Of a stretch of DNA of 64,000 nucleotides, positions 52,310 to 64,000 are shown piece by piece; position 1 is the stretch's first letter, and every line of letters starts with the position of its first letter. The notes below the pieces were generated by a model that saw only the letters and a list, made by a program, of their open reading frames with translations, was not told where the DNA came from and did not search any database. Origin of the DNA: Nothopassalora personata. Taxonomy: Eukaryota; Ascomycota; Dothideomycetes; Mycosphaerellales; Mycosphaerellaceae. The stretch is taken from the NCBI GenBank assembly GCA_033816765.1, contig CM066292.1, forward strand, positions 2,046,001-2,110,000. The letters are read 5' to 3'. The position numbers and the translations under genes were made by a program.

Positions 52310-52507
52310 TGTAAGGGCAGCCTATAGCTAACCCTTACATATAATGCGGCCATGCCCGGCTTAGCATACCGCACGTGACGCGCATACGTACACTAGGAGA
52401 CGCGTACAGCGTCGATAGAAGAAAGTAAGCTTTAGTTTATCTACGATTAGAAGATCGTAGGCGTGCTATACATTACGACATCCCCTTATAGCCTTACGGC
52501 CCTAACA
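52310..52507 (+). repeat. 5' LTR of the chromovirus
   Basis: 198 bp, TGTAAGGGCAGCC to GGCCCTAACA. It differs from the 3' LTR at about 15 sites by my count, nearly all CA/TA or TG/TA exchanges in either direction. Confidence 0.92.
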
Positions 52508-55500
52508 GTTCTAAAGCTTCCCTTCGTTATAATCTATATACGCTATAGAGCCCGATCGCGACGCATACGACGGCGAGTCGCCTACGCCGCCCCTAAGCCC
52601 TAGAGCATAGTAGTAGGCGCGTCGTGTAGCCTTAGTTACGAGAAGAGAGGCCTTACGGGCTAAGATTAAAGAGTAAGAGATACAGCGGGAGATTAAGCGG
52701 CTAGAGATCTTACGCGCTATAAGCGCACCGCCTCTAGAGCGCATAGGAGGGAGGAGAGAAGATTACCTCCCTACTACAACCCCTACCTCTATCTCTATAA
52801 CTACTAATAATAATATTATAGTACGAGGCGCGGCCGTAGCGCATGCAACGCGACCGCGTCTAAAAGAGCCGACGCCTTTTAGAGGGGATTCGATAAGGAA
52901 GGTAAGGGTATTCCTTCGGGAGCTCTTACTTATCTTCGCCCTCTTAGGTACTATGTACGCGATAGACGAATTAAAGGTCCTATATAGGGTTATGTACCTT
53001 AGCGGAGAGGTAAGCGAGCGATAGTATACTAACTATAGCGCCGTTAACCTCGTAGGGTATATATACTAGGACTTTAAGGAGTTCTACCGAGACGTATATA
53101 GCGATCCTATAAATCGCGTGCTTAACGTTATGTTAGAGTACGAGGTTACGACATAGAAGGATAACTAGATAGCGCGATAGTTCGCAACTAAGCTAGATGT
53201 TATAGAGGACTAGTTAGGTAACTACTCGGAAGCGTAACGTATACGGTACCTACTAGCGAAGCTTACGCCTCGCTTACGGTCCGCTATCGTTAGCTACTAT
53301 AATATCCCTACGACTAGAGAAGACCTAGTAGTCCTAGCCTCGCGTATCGAAAGTACCGAGCGCCGAGGTAGTAGCGGAGGGTACGACCGCGGGTAGTATG
53401 TACGTCGTAAGCGTAAAGCTAAGGGCGTACATAAGCGGGCCGATCGCCTAAAGTAATAGAAGTAGAGTTAAGTACCGGGCGCCTCGGGTGCGAGTTAGTA
53501 GCGAGACGCCGGTAGCTCGTCTTTAACTAGCTAGAAGTCGAAAGTAGAGTGCTACGGCTACGGTAGGAAGGGTTACTATAAGACGGAGTGCCGGAATAGA
53601 CACCTATAGAAAGACAGCGACGCGTAAGCGGTTCGTAGGTTAGAAACTATCGAGGCTTTAACTAAGAAGGGCGAATAGGGAAAAGGTAGAGGACTAGGTA
53701 AGGGTCGCTCCTAAGTCCGAGTTTCTATATAGACCCCTTAAGGTAAGTCGATACGAGTCTAGCGTGTTACTTATAAGGCGCCGTCGAGACGCGTAAGGGC
53801 TTTCGCGAGGCTACGTTTCTTCTAGATAACGGTATAGATTTAAGCTTAGTATCGTACGAGTATATACTCCGATACTAGATGTAGCCTATTAGTAGTATAA
53901 AGCTTCTAAATCTAGAGTCGTACGCGTAGGACTAGGGGCATTACTACGGCGCCTATACGGTTCGCGTACGACTAGCTAACAATGTAGGAGTAGAGCGCGT
54001 AAGCGACGCTATCTACTATGTAGCGCCTATAGGTAGGCCGTTAGTTATTTTAGGTAGACCCTAGCGGCATCGTAATCGGATAGTAAAGGCCGATAAGGAT
54101 AACTAGTAGTACTACGGTATAGAGACGCCTACGATTTAGTAGCGTAACGTACGCGAGTTCCTTAAGGATCTCGAGAGCTTAAAGTAGGTTTATACGATAA
54201 GTGTTCGGGCTATTACTATAGTAGTACCCGAAGGAGAGGGCCCCTCGTAGCCTAAAGAATTTGTAGACTTCCGAGATATATACGTACCTAATAAGTAGGC
54301 GAAGCGTAAGATGCCCGACGGGGTTAAGCATGCGATTAATCTCGTTAAAGGAAAGAAACCCCCTTTTAAGCCGCTATACTACTAGTCCTTAACTAAGCTA
54401 GAGGCCTTAAAGGAGTACCTTACGTAAGCAATAGAGAAGGGGTAGATTAGGCGATCCGTAAGCGAGGCGGGTACGCCTATCCTATTCGTACTAAAGAAGA
54501 ATAGTACTCTTAGGCTCTATGTAGATTATAGAGGCCTAAATGAGATTATAGTAAAGAACCGGTACCTACTACCCCTAATTAGTAAGACCTTAGATAGGCT
54601 ATAGGGCGCTAAGCTCTTTACTATAATCGACCTATAGGATGCCTACTACCGTATTCCTATTAAGCGAGGAGACGAGTGGAAGACTACGTTTCGCACGCGA
54701 TACGGTTACTACGAGTACTTAGTTATACCTTTTAGGTTAACTAACGTACTAGCTACCTTTTAGGGGTACATTAATAAGGCCCTTACTAGGTTAGTAGATA
54801 ACATCTACGTAGTCTACCTAGATAACATCCTTATCTATAGCGTAACGCGTAAGGAGTACGTACGAGCCGTACGCGCGGTACTAGAGAGGCTACGAAAGTT
54901 CGCCCTATTTACGAACCTAAAGAAGTGTAGCTTCTTCTAGGAGAATACCGAGTTCCTAGGATTTATCGTAAGTGTCGTAGGCGTATCGATAGATAGGAGT
55001 AGAGTAGCCGTAATCGAGGAATAGCCTACGCCTATAAGTTTTTATAAGGTTTAATCCTTCCTAGGATTCTACAACTTCTATAGGCGCTTCGTCGAAGGGT
55101 ACTCGAGGATTATAAAGCTATTAATAGACCTACTAAAGGGATGTAAGAATAGTAAGAAGTAAGGGCCTCTTATGTAGTCCGCTTACGAGGAGTAAGCGTT
55201 CTAACGGCTAAAAGCTAGGTTCCTCGGAGTACCTATCCTAAGGCACTTCGATCCTTCGTTACGTACGAGGGTTAAGACGGATGCCTTAGGTTTTGCGATT
55301 GTAGGCATTATCTCTTAGCTATTTAGGACTAAGTAGCATCTAATTACCTTCTATTCTCGTAAGATAATACCTACCGAGTGTAATTATAAGACCTATAACT
55401 AAGAGCTACTAGTAGTAGTAGAGGCATTTAAGTATTAGCGACCGTACCTCGAAGGCGCATCGTATACGGTTTAGGTGCTAGTCGACTATACGAACCTATA

Positions 55501-57254
55501 GGGTTTTATAATAGTAAAGTAGCTAAACGGGAGGTAAGCTCGATAGGTGACGTTTCTATAACCTTTCGACTTCGTAGTAGAGTATAGGTCGGGGAAGAGT
55601 AACCTAGCCGATGCGCTATCGCGACGTAGTAAATACGTACGCGTAGCGTAGTAGACGTCGAACTTGCTTCCTACGCTATAAAGTAAGCTATCTTTCTAGA
55701 AGGAATCCCTATTAAGAGAGGACGAGCCTATAGTAAGGCGCGTAACCGCTACCTACGAGAAGATATAGGATAAGGCGACGATAATAGTAGTAGTAGCCTA
55801 CGAGCCGTAGGGGACCCGATCGCTACTAGTAAGAGTATGCGCTATAATAATGTAGGGCGGCCTAGGTAAACTGCTTACACTACTAATAAAAATCGTATAG
55901 GGGAGAGACAATAGGTACGTTGTATACTTATCGTAGGCGCCTAGCGAAGGGGATGCTAAGGACTAGTATATAAAAGACGGGTTAGTCTATCGCGGGAACG
56001 CGATTATAGTACCCAAAGACTATGTAGTAAGAGCATAGCTACTCTACATACATTATAACGACCTACTAGTAGGGCACTTTAGTAAGGTAAAGACTAAAGA
56101 GCTACTACGACGTTATTACTAGTAGGAATTACTTAGTAAGGATGTAAGGGAGTATGTTAGAAACTGTAGGGCTTGTTAGACCTCAAAGGCGAGGCGCTAT
56201 CGACCCTACGGCGAGCTATAGCTACTACCTAGGCTAGACGGTCTATAGTAGGAAATTACTATAGATTTTATTACGGACCTACCGCTAAGTAAGCGAGGAG
56301 AATGTGTGTATAATGCGATCCTAGTAATCGTCGACCGCTACTCTAAAATAAACTTATATATTCCTACGACTAAGATATGCATAGCGGCGGAGCTTACGAG
56401 GATCTTACGAGACGAAGTCGTGCGGCATTATAGTATACTAGCGGGTATAGTAAGTAACCGCGGGTTAGTGTTTACGAGTAAGTTCTAGAGTAACTTCTAC
56501 TTCGAGGCGTAGGTAAAGCGTAAGCTGTCTATAGCTTTCTACCCTTAGACTAACGGCTAGACTAAGAGGATAAACTAAACCTTAGAATAGTACCTTCGTT
56601 ATTATTATAGCGAGAACTAGATAGAGTAGGCTAAGTAGCTAGCTATTACTAAATTCGTATGTAATAATAGCGTCTACCCTACGCTACGTATAAGCCTATT
56701 CGAGATAGCGTATAGTTAGAGACCTAAGATTACCCTAATACCTATAGGATCTCGAGGCGAGATCCGGGAAGGGGAGGTACTAGTAGCGGTAGACTTAGTT
56801 AACCGTATACGAGAGATACGCGCTACGCTTACGAAGCGTTAGGAAATCGTAGTAGCCGATTAGACTCGCTACTATAATAAGACTTATAAGGCTAAGAGCT
56901 ATCGCCTAGGCAATATAGTCTTCTTATCTACGAAGAACCTAAGGTTAGCATTACCGAAGAAGAAGATAGGTCCGAAGTTTATTAGACCGTACCGTATTAT
57001 CGACGCTATCGGTTCGTAGGCGTACCGCCTAGTACTACTAGCCGACTTAAGAATTCATAATGTATTCTATGTATCCCTCCTCGAGCCGTACGCGGGTAGC
57101 GAGAAGGATAGAGGCACTATAGCCCTCGCTAATAAGGACGGGGAATATAAAGTAGAGGTAGTGCTAGGAAAGCGTAAGTATAAGGGTAAAGTATAGTACC
57201 TAGTGCGATAGAAGGGCTAGCTAGAAGAGTACGATAGCTAGGAGCTAGTATAAG

Positions 57255-57390
57255 GACTCGCAAATGCTACGCGCATAGTAGCCGAATATAAGGCGTTAGC
57301 GAAGACGGTGTAAGCCGGCGGAAGGATCCGCGAAGGCTACGCGTATAGTAGCCGAATATAAGGTGCCTACGAAGGTAGTATAAGGCGCTA
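57255..57390. repeat. Tandem repeat after the chromodomain
   Basis: GCTACGCGCATAGTAGCCGA with the following ATATAAGG occurs twice about 70 bp apart (first near 57267, second near 57338), each followed by similar GCGAAG-containing sequence. Confidence 0.6.
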
Positions 57391-57872
57391 AAATAAGGGC
57401 ATAGGTTATGTATTTAGGCCTTAACCCTCCGGTAGCTAGATATAAGGACCTCTACCCCGATAGTAAACTTAGCTATAACTAGTTGACACGGACAAGACAG
57501 CAACAGGGCGCAAACGTGTATTAGCCTTAGTATCGAGTAAGTTCTACGAAGAAGAGAAGTAAGAAGTCGCGAGAAGCGCGTGATAAGATCGGGCCCGAGG
57601 TCACGTGACACCGAAGTGCGTCTGTGCAAAGGTAAACCGTGACACTAGTATAGAAGATACTAACCTATAGTGTCTTCTATCGGACTAAAAGGCTCGCTTA
57701 CTTAGTCGAGTAAACACCCCCGACAGTAATAACATTAGAGAGGGAGGTAAGGAGAGAGAAGAGTAGAGAGAAGAGTATTTATTTTAAAAACAAACTTTTA
57801 TAGGCGCACTACGGCGCTACGTAGATAGAAGATAGGCGCGTAGTAGGTAGCTAATATACGCGGAGCGCGCGA

Positions 57873-59020
57873 TTACTCGTTATTATCCTCCTTATTATCC
57901 TCCTTATTATACTCGCCCTATAGGGCTAGTAGTAAGAAGGCCCTATCGGCCGTAGTAGTATCGATGTTTCTAGCCTATAGGAACTATAACTACGGTTAGC
58001 ATAGGACACGTATACGACACGTATGTTACTTATAGTACGGCCGAGCTCGAAGAGCCTATTAAGGGCCCTATTCTACTCTTACTATAGAACTACGGACGTA
58101 GTAGCGGCGGCGGAGGAGGGGGTAGTAGTAGTAGAGGCGCCGGCGAAGCGTACGCGGGTGTCGCCTATACGCTTATTCTTATAGGTAGAGAACTACCTCT
58201 TAGCCTAGGAGGAGGTTAGCCGATTTATATAGGGAGCGATAGTACGCCGTACAGGGCGAGCGTAGGGAGCGCTAGCGAGGCGTAGTACTTACCTCTAAGA
58301 TCTACTCGCCTAGCTAGGCGTAGACCTCGTACTACTAGTCTAGAGCATCCTACTCTTATTTAGTAATAGGGTTACTAAGCCCCTAGATAAGCTTATCGCG
58401 CTAGGCGCGAGCGGCGCGTAGGCGAGCTACTAGCTACGCGATAGCGACGCTAGTATTACTAACGTAGGGGTGCCTAATGTCTCTATAGCGCCTACACTTC
58501 TTAAGTAACTCGCCGGTAGTAATACTATTATACGTATCCTACTCGTCTACTATACTATTAGTAAGCGTATCGTAAGTAAAGAGCGTAGCGAATACTTACT
58601 AGCTATAAAGTACGGGAGGTAACGTATATACATCTTAATATCTATACCTAGGCGCCTAGCTAGTAAGGACTTAGGGGTCTACGGCCCTAGTACGCTAAAC
58701 TTACGCTTCGCTAGCGTATCTAGTACGCCGAGCGCGCTAGACATCTATGCTAGTAGTGCTAGTAATAGTATTAGTAGTGCTAATAGACCCCCTATAAGGG
58801 CCTCCTAGCGGAGCTAGTCTTAGATAGCTTCTTCTAAAGCTATAGTAGTGCTAGCGGGTCGCTAGGTAGTCGCTAGCGAGGAGCTAGTAGGTCGCTAGTA
58901 GTACGGGTGTAGTACGCTACGAGAACGTAGTAAAAGGGAAAAGAAGGAAAAGTAGGGAGAGGGTACGCTTCTTAAACCCTCGAGTTAGTTAACCCGGTAA
59001 CTATAACTGTACACCTACCT
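57873..59020 (-). pseudogene. Opposite-strand coding relic inside the chromovirus
   Basis: On the minus strand one frame runs from at least 59020 to a TAA at 57873 with no frameshift that I can see, interrupted mainly by TAG and TAA. Decoded parts are protein-like: SFRRSYLRLAPLGGPYRGSI, SISTTNTITSTTSIDV, DVYTLPPVLYS, VFATLFTYDTLTNSIVDE, DTYNSITTGELLKKCRRYRD, RHPYVSNTSVAIA, LVARLRAARA and a basic, tyrosine-rich end finishing GEYNKEDNKEDNNE. No domain recognised; part looks like an amphipathic helix. It lies between the chromodomain and the 3' LTR, antisense to pol. It could be an additional element gene or captured host sequence. Confidence 0.55.
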
Positions 59021-59158
59021 ATACTACGATAACGACACGTACGAGACCTATAGGCGGGTCGTATAGTAACGGAATCTACGAGAAGTAGATAGATCGCTTA
59101 TATAGAAACCTCCTAAAGCCGCGAGCTAAGGGTAGCTCGTCCTAGAAGGGGAGGTAGT

Positions 59159-59356
59159 TATAAGGGTAGCCTATAGCTAACCCTTATATATAATACGGCT
59201 ATACCCGGCTTAGCATGCCGTACGTAACGCGTATACGTACACTAGGAGACGCGCATAGCGTCGATAGAAGAAAGTAAGCTTTAGTTCATCTACGATTAGA
59301 AGATCGTAGGCGTACTATTCATTACGACATCCCCTTATAGCCTTACGGCCCTAACA
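59159..59356 (+). repeat. 3' LTR of the chromovirus
   Basis: 198 bp, TATAAGGGTAGCC to GGCCCTAACA, directly after the polypurine tract; followed by the ATACG duplication. Confidence 0.92.
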
Positions 59357-59639
59357 ATACGTCCGTACGTCTAGATTAGTATCCGGTACCTTTACTTCGG
59401 ATAGCGTTTAACTTCGCCTTTCTTCCGTATTAAACTTACTATATACTATATAGAACTTTAGTATATACGTCGTTTACCTATAACATTAAGTTTAATCTAT
59501 TCGAATTAGCTAGGTATCTACTATTAAAGAGACGAGATACGTAATAGAGTCGCCGGGTAGTAAGAACCCCGGGACTAGTAGCCCGAATAAAAACTTCTAG
59601 CTTATACTCTAGTAACTATACTAGCGATAGGAAGAGATA

Positions 59640-60560
59640 TAAGTCGAGTTAATTATAACGCGCGCCGCTTTAAAAGAGTTAGAAGACGCTCGACGTTAAG
59701 TAACCCCTATAGTCTTACTACTAGTTTATAACGAGACGACTACGAGTAATCTAATAAAGTAGTTACTATAGACGCTAAACGCCGCCGCGCCTATATCGTA
59801 TACCGGCGGAGAACCGTCGGGTTCTAGAGGTTAGAACCTACCTTCCTAGGACGGTAAGGTAGAATTATTCCGCGATTACTTCTTAAGGTTAAAGAGCTCC
59901 TTTAGGGTATAATCCGCCCTAAAACTAACGCTCTCTAACAAATACTACTAGGATACGATTAATAACACCCTACTAGTAAGAGAGCGTACTAGGATACGGT
60001 ACTTCTAGGATAAGGGAGACGGCGAACTTAGGAGGGACCCCGTTACTTTCTTTACGTAAATTAAGAAAGTCTTCGGTAATAGTAATAAGCGCGCTAAAGC
60101 TCTAGAGTAGCTTACTAAGATTAAATATATAAACGATTAACCTTAGTACAATTACTAGATAAAATTTAACGGACTCCTACTAAGTACTAGTAGGGAGAAC
60201 TAGAGCGACGACGCTAAGATTAGCTCCCTACGTAATACCTTCTTAAATCCCGTAAGAACGTATACGGTAGCTATACTAAAAAAGGAGGACTACTATAAGC
60301 TTACGGAGGAGGTCGAATAGATTATAACTAACCTTAAAGATATAGACTAGTTTAAGATAGCCTATAAGAAGTAGAAGGATAGTAATAGAGACTCTAGTAC
60401 GACTACTACGGTTACTATCCGTTCTTTTACGGGACCTACTATTACCCGGGTTAATACTAATAATAATACTATTATAGTACTAATCCGAATAAGCGGAGGC
60501 CGCTCTAGAAGTCGTAGAGAACGGAAGGAGGATAAGGGGAAGTAAAGAGTAAAATAGGTA
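59640..60560 (+). mobile_element. Retrotransposon gag fragment, RIP-degraded
   Basis: Plus-strand pieces read as an LTR-element gag: VFGNSNKRAKALE, LTKIKYIND, YNYQIKFNGLLLSTSREN, SSLRNTFLNPVRTYTVAILK, KEDYYKLTEEVE, and a basic end SGGRSRSRRERKEDKGK. Stops are TAG or TAA. It follows the chromovirus target site, so that element landed in or beside this older one. No pol or LTR of its own is visible. Confidence 0.7.
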
Positions 60561-61200
60561 GTATTAACGACTAATAGGTTATGTTAACCTTAGGTTTAGA
60601 GGGGGTCCCTTAGGTCCAACTTGCCCTAATTTCATTTAGGTTTAATTAGACATTTAGGCAAGCTAGCAGGACCTAGTATAGCTATTAAAGATATATACTA
60701 CGTAGCTAAGTATTGTAAGCGTAGCATTAAGGCAACAATTTCAATTTATACCTCTCGAGTAGAGGGCATAGGGGTTTAGGTCCGCTAATCTTCTTATTTA
60801 TCTAGCTACTACGCTACTCGTCACGTGACCTGATTTCCCGGTCCCGGGACCGGCAAATACCCCTGCTTACGTAAGCACCGCTCTATACCACCACAACTCG
60901 GACAGGCCTATATAGGGTAGTTAGTAGACATTATTTTTAGTGGTTAATAAGGGGGGGTATTAAGTGTACACCCGGTGGCGTATTAGTATCTAGTTTATAA
61001 GGTTAAAATTACGGTTTAAGGTCTAAGGTTCACGGTTAAGGTTATTACTTAAGGTTAAGGTTTAACGTCAAGGTTTACGGTTAAGGTCGACTAAGGTCGA
61101 AAACACTTAAGGTCTAAGGTATTTAGTAACAATTACGGTCATAAGGTCCTATTAAGTAACAACTAGTATTAGTACATTCTAAAGTAAGCACTACGTAACA
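60561..61200. repeat. Spacer with AAGGT-rich degenerate repeats
   Basis: 61000-61150 consists of irregular AAGGTTAAGGT, TAAGGTC and ACGGTTAAGG words. 60830-60920 is less RIPed, with the palindrome-like GGTCCCGGGACC. This may be the LTR or leader of the element that follows. Confidence 0.55.
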
Positions 61201-64000
61201 ATGGATACGGCTGCATTACTAGAAAAACTTAGCACCTTTACCGATATAGGTAGAGGCTACGAATAGCCTATAAACCCTACGAAAATAGAAGGGGTCTATA
61301 GGGATTCTGTCCCTTATAAGGGGATAGAGGAATCGGAGGAAGGAGAAACACCTAAATCTAGTAAAGAAGGGAGAAACGGAACTAGCGCCGCTAAATTAGG
61401 TATAGGTGTAGGAATAAACAGCACAATTGGAATTAATGCTATAACTGCCCTCTTTAGACGATTAGTAGTAGTAATAGAAAACGCTAGCCCTCGCTTTCCA
61501 CCTCTAGGAGGTGCTAAGAATCCGTTCTTTAATAGTACTAATGCTACTAAGTTCTAGGAGCGATTTAGCGACCTAATAGACTAGTATCCGCCTCGGGCAT
61601 CCATTAAGAAGGATAACTTCTAGGGCAGGTTTAAGCGCAATTGCGAAACTACTATCCGGCGCGTAGTTATAAGGCTACCTAGGTGGCTCTCTAACAAGGT
61701 ACGTTTTAGGAGGGCGTTCTTATTAGAGTTCTTAAGGTTTAACGCCTACTCGATGTTAGGGACTCGGGAATATCTTAAGGAGATTATTAGGGCGTAGTAA
61801 GGTAAGAGGCCTAAAGAATAAGATGTAAAGGAATTTATCCGCCTATTTGTATCCTTAAGTAATCTAATTGAACCTAAGGATTTGGATAATAGCTCCCGGA
61901 GTCGCCTTCTCCTTTAGGGATTACTAGAGGCAGTTGCAAAAGCGGTCTATAAGGCTTACGGGCTTCATCTAAAGTAACCTAAGAAGTTTAGGGACTTTTA
62001 GAGGATTCTCGATAAAGCTACTAGCATCGTAGATAGTAAGGAGGGATAGAAAGCTATATATATAGATTTCCCTCTTACTTTACCTTAGCTATACCGCTTA
62101 GTCGTAAAGTAAATGCCGCGCCTTAAGCCTAAGATTAACACGCTTAAGAAGGCCACTTCTAGGACTGTTGTTAATAATAACCTAATCTAGAAGGTAGCTA
62201 AAATGAGTATACGTATATACTAGCGCGGTCGCGTCGCGGACGCGGATGCCTTCTACCCGAGCGAGAATTAACGCTCTATGTAACCGGAAAGGCACGACCT
62301 AGACACTAAACTGTAGGTTTACGTAATGTAGCGTCCCCTATCGCAGAATCGCGAACAGTCTAAAGCGATAGATAGTTGTTACTACAACTGTAGTAGTTCG
62401 AAGTACTAGGCTAGCAATTATAGGGCGATAAGGTCCTTAATATCCCGGGGCTACGTATACCTCGCTCCGAACAACTAGTAGTATTTAGGGAAAGAAGGCA
62501 ACCCACGTCCTACTAAGTTCAGCTTTCGGAGGGACTATAGTAAACCGAAACTGCTCTATATGCTCCCTCTACTCGAAGAACATTATAGGCCGATCGAGTT
62601 TAACAACTAGTATAAGATTCCCGCACTACGTAAGTAATAGATAGGTAGGGACTACACTAGGGTAATAAAGGTTACGCCTCCTAATTATTCTAAGCCCCCT
62701 CCTAACTTTAGGCATTTAATAGAGTATAGCCCTTAGGACGCACGGTCTAGCTAAACGGAGAAGGCTACTAGTATATATTAGGTCTTATTCGGAGAAAGTG
62801 AAGTAGAGTAGGTGGTCGACTTAGGTAAACTTAACGAGGTATCTACCTATCCTATGCAGTCTAACAAAGTAAAAGCGAAGGCACCCGTAGGCATTCTAAA
62901 GAATCCGCACCCGAGGACCCGGTCCTTAGCCTAGGATCTACGAGCCCGAGCTAAGGCTACTAAGAAAGTTCGCCTACAATTGGAATAGGAGATCCGGTAA
63001 GCTAAGATTAACTAGTAGGAGGTTAAAATGATTAACGAAGTTAGTGCTTAAATAAGCGAAACTTAATCATTAGCTAAATCTAGGGTAACCCTAGGAAGGG
63101 GAAATAATGCCTAAGTAAATAGATTAGGGAACGATACTAATAAAGGACTGCCTAAGGATATGCCTATTAGTCCCGTAAACGCTCCCTTCGCATAAAGGAA
63201 GCGTATGTAGAATACTAAGACTATAAGGATTAATAACTACGTCCGATAATATAGTTTAGCTAATAATAGTCCGGTTATAAAGGAAGAGGGTATTATCTAC
63301 TAGATTAATTAGATCCTCTAGATAACGTTTCCTAACGTAAACGCCTAAGATTAGTTTCGATATAGTCGCTAGTTCGAGGCTGCCCTCTTCGGTCGCGTTG
63401 CTAACACCCCCGCTCTTTAGGAGAAGCTCGCTATAGTGCGACGTCTTATAGGAAAGGACCCTAAGGTTCGTACTAGACAAGTAGTCACTTGTAAAGATGA
63501 ACCTAAGTATAATAAGGAGGTCTTCCGCGAAGATAGTTAGGTCTAGTATGTTAGAGTATATTTAACTATGCTTTACTCTAAGGGTGCGGTCCCTACTACT
63601 AAGCTATATAAGGACGTTAAGAAAATCGGGCTCTCTAGTGTTCTTAACAACTTTGCTATAGTCCCTAGTCCTTAGGTAGTAGCGGAGTTTAGGAAAAATA
63701 AGAACTAGATTAGGTGCCTAATTAACGAGGGTTCCGAGGTAAATATTATCGGCTAGAGGAACGCTTATAGATTTAGGTTACCGGTAATGTCGAGTACTTA
63801 GCTTACCTTTCGAGATGCTAGAGGGCGGGCCTAGTTTAAAGGTGTTATAGGCAATTTAGATGTTTAGGTATTTAGGGTTTACTACTAAATAGACATGTTT
63901 ATCTCCTTAGATCTAAACTCACTAACAATCCTAGGACGTCCGTAGGCCCGTAAGGTGCGACTTACTGCCCGTAACTGCGATAATGGTTTATAGGAGGGGA
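61201..64000 (+). mobile_element. Ty3/Gypsy-like gag-protease region, 5' part, runs off the window
   Basis: From ATG 61201 (MDTAALLEKLSTFTDIGRGY) one frame runs to the window end with only TAG/TAA stops. It contains a typical fungal Gypsy gag core (SPRFPPLGGAKNPFFNSTNA then TKF) and, from about 63715, a retropepsin-like stretch CLINEGSEVNIIG, then LDLNSLTILGRP. No frameshift was noticed over 2.8 kb. Reverse transcriptase should follow outside the window. Dead by RIP-type stops. Confidence 0.78.

Larger units (their letters stand above)
52310..59356 (+). mobile_element. Complete Ty3/Gypsy chromovirus, RIP-inactivated
   Basis: Two 198-bp LTRs (52310-52507 and 59159-59356) flanked by the 5-bp duplication ATACG on both sides. 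Between them, on the plus strand: gag with a zinc knuckle at 53549-53593 (CYGCGRKG-Y-YKTEC), protease near 53810 (FLLDNGIDLSLVS), reverse transcriptase 54356-54990 ([22 protein letters not shown] where YxDD is expected), RNase H 55250-55610, integrase 56040-56760 (ITIDFITDLPLSKRGE, VIVDRYSK-like) and a C-terminal chromodomain ~57150-57250 (EYKVEVVLGKRKYKGKV). Pol stays in one frame but is full of TAG/TAA. A polypurine tract AGAAGGGGAGG (about 59144-59154) precedes the 3' LTR. Confidence 0.93.

Noticed and set aside
53000..57300. Alternative genetic code, with TAG read as glutamine, to explain the many TAG codons
   Set aside because: All core genes end at normal stops and use CAG for Gln. The TAGs are restricted to repeats and come with CA-to-TA changes at non-coding sites, including LTRs, so RIP explains them.

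Overview
The window is about 64 kb of a filamentous ascomycete (Pezizomycotina) genome. Introns of roughly 45-110 nt with GT..AG ends, a GPI-anchored wall protein, an NRPS-like synthetase, and transposons full of CpA-to-TpA changes (the footprint of repeat-induced point mutation, RIP) support this. A Dothideomycete is my best guess, but that is an inference. No rRNA, tRNA or CRISPR was seen.

Layout. 1-2897 is the 3' half of a RIP-degraded Copia retrotransposon with its 3' LTR. 2898-5530 is a graveyard of broken genes, including a BTB pseudogene interrupted by a foldback sequence. 5836-50869 is the gene-rich core: BTB protein, ORC2, a dead DNA transposon lying in the ORC2/AP-2 mu divergent promoter, AP-2 mu, a frame-broken gene, a UBA-like protein with an in-frame stop, PBN1, fragments of an NCS1 permease and a 2-oxoglutarate oxygenase, CAF-1 large subunit, SPO11, PDX1, an SDR, RFC3, an amidase, a CDF metal transporter, a disordered protein, three small membrane-protein loci, an adenylation-thiolation-condensation enzyme, NPY1-type Nudix hydrolase and a GPI-anchored wall protein. 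51.2-64 kb is a TA-rich block: inverted minisatellites, a complete Ty3/Gypsy chromovirus with identical-length LTRs and a 5-bp target duplication, a gag fragment and the 5' part of a further Gypsy element that runs off the window.

Function. Most core genes are single-copy housekeeping genes: DNA replication and chromatin (ORC2, RFC3, CAF-1), meiosis (SPO11), endocytosis (AP-2 mu), GPI anchor synthesis (PBN1), vitamin B6 (PDX1) and NAD(H) turnover (Nudix). Several sit head-to-head and must share promoters (ORC2/AP-2 mu, CAF-1/SPO11, PDX1/SDR, RFC3/amidase). The NRPS-like enzyme has no obvious biosynthetic partners, so I do not call a gene cluster.

The most unusual signal is in the transposons. 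Both the Copia element and the chromovirus carry a long open frame on the strand opposite to pol, placed between the end of pol and the 3' LTR. In both, the frame is interrupted almost only by TAG/TAA stops of the kind RIP makes.
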